Shown piece by piece: positions 61,541 through 61,703 of a DNA stretch of 61,703 bases (positions within the stretch are counted from its first letter, which is position 1; each line of letters begins with the position of its first letter). Below the pieces are notes generated by a model. It ran no database searches. It saw only the letters and a program-made list of their open reading frames with translations, and had not been told where the DNA came from. The stretch comes from Mucilaginibacter sp. (GTDB lineage: Bacteria > Bacteroidota > Bacteroidia > Sphingobacteriales > Sphingobacteriaceae): the NCBI GenBank assembly GCA_028288125.1, contig JAQBOH010000078.1:1-61703 (forward strand), in the 5' to 3' direction. Both the position numbers and the translations under genes were made by a program.

Positions 61541-61703
61541 AAGTCAGTAAAGTCGGTAAAGTCCGAAAGTTGCTCCAAACTCATATCAGAAAAATCGCTA
61601 ACTTAAGACCCCTTACTAACTTTACTAACTTTACTAACTTTACTGACTTTACTGACTTTACTGACTTTACTGACTTTACTGACTTTACTGACTTTACTGA
61701 CTT
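61541..61703. repeat. Inverted word array with 9-bp tandem repeat
   Basis: The left arm (61541-61563) carries AAGTCAGTAAAGTCGGTAAAG. The right arm, from 61611 to the window end, is a tandem 9-bp array: units TTTACTAAC first, then about nine TTTACTGAC units. The arms are inverted relative to each other, and the array runs off the window, so its true length is unknown. Confidence 0.85.

Noticed and set aside
61541..61703. CRISPR array
   Set aside because: Units are 9 bp without spacers, and there are no cas genes.
1..61703. tRNA or rRNA genes, riboswitches, integrase, transposase
   Set aside because: No cloverleaf-like segment with a GGTTCGAATCC-type arm, no recognised riboswitch core, and no mobile-element protein was seen on reading; a covariance-model scan was not possible here.

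Overview
The window reads as chromosome of a Bacteroidota member of the Sphingobacteriaceae, most like Mucilaginibacter or Pedobacter. The signs are a type III glutamine synthetase, Bacteroidota-style TonB and TonB-dependent receptor proteins, families I associate with this phylum (DUF3822, DUF6526), TAnnTTTG-type -7 promoter elements, few clear Shine-Dalgarno sequences, and AT-rich intergenic DNA carrying palindromic repeats. The genus is an inference. I see no rRNA, tRNA, CRISPR array, prophage or intact insertion sequence.

Layout. 0-5 kb, minus strand: a TonB-family protein, a small exported protein, a porin and an ammonium transporter. 5-10 kb: glutamine synthetase III divergent from the transporter, a ClC channel or antiporter, and purM. 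10-14 kb: an Oar-like TonB-dependent receptor with a small lipoprotein. 14-24 kb: mixed metabolic genes (lpdA, a SpoU methylase, galK, YciI, aldo/keto reductase), a CHAD-CYTH pair, a cupredoxin lipoprotein and an exported hydrolase. 24-30 kb: gltB-gltD. With amt, porin and glnN this puts ammonium uptake and the GS/GOGAT pathway in one 30 kb stretch. 30-42 kb: clpB, a dienelactone hydrolase, an S9 peptidase, a CDF transporter, a decayed PIN/DUF3368 toxin gene, a Dda/RecD-like helicase, then DUF3822-rsmD-nudK.

42-47 kb is the most unusual coding region and looks like a metal (probably copper) handling island. Its genes are an exported beta-propeller-like protein with a CGCC motif, an ArsP/YraQ-type permease with a His/Cys/Met-rich loop, an HMA-AraC fusion regulator, an outer-membrane barrel with about five Met-rich N-terminal repeats, and a DUF3347 protein.

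47-60 kb: coaD, a Nudix hydrolase divergent from pyrE, a BaiN-type flavoprotein divergent from nuoA, nuoAB, then about 6.3 kb of unrelated genes (iron permease family, fasciclin, NADP isocitrate dehydrogenase, purK, purE, YqgE, pdxH) before nuoCD. 60-61.5 kb: a sigma factor followed by a membrane protein that joins an anti-sigma-like cytoplasmic segment to a periplasmic trypsin-like protease.

Three patterns cut across the window. Intergenic regions carry inverted arrays of short (7-10 bp) words, a different word at different sites. Two divergent gene pairs share a CATG in which both start codons overlap. Several housekeeping genes have a TAnnTTTG element 3-9 nt before the start codon, which suggests leaderless or nearly leaderless transcripts.
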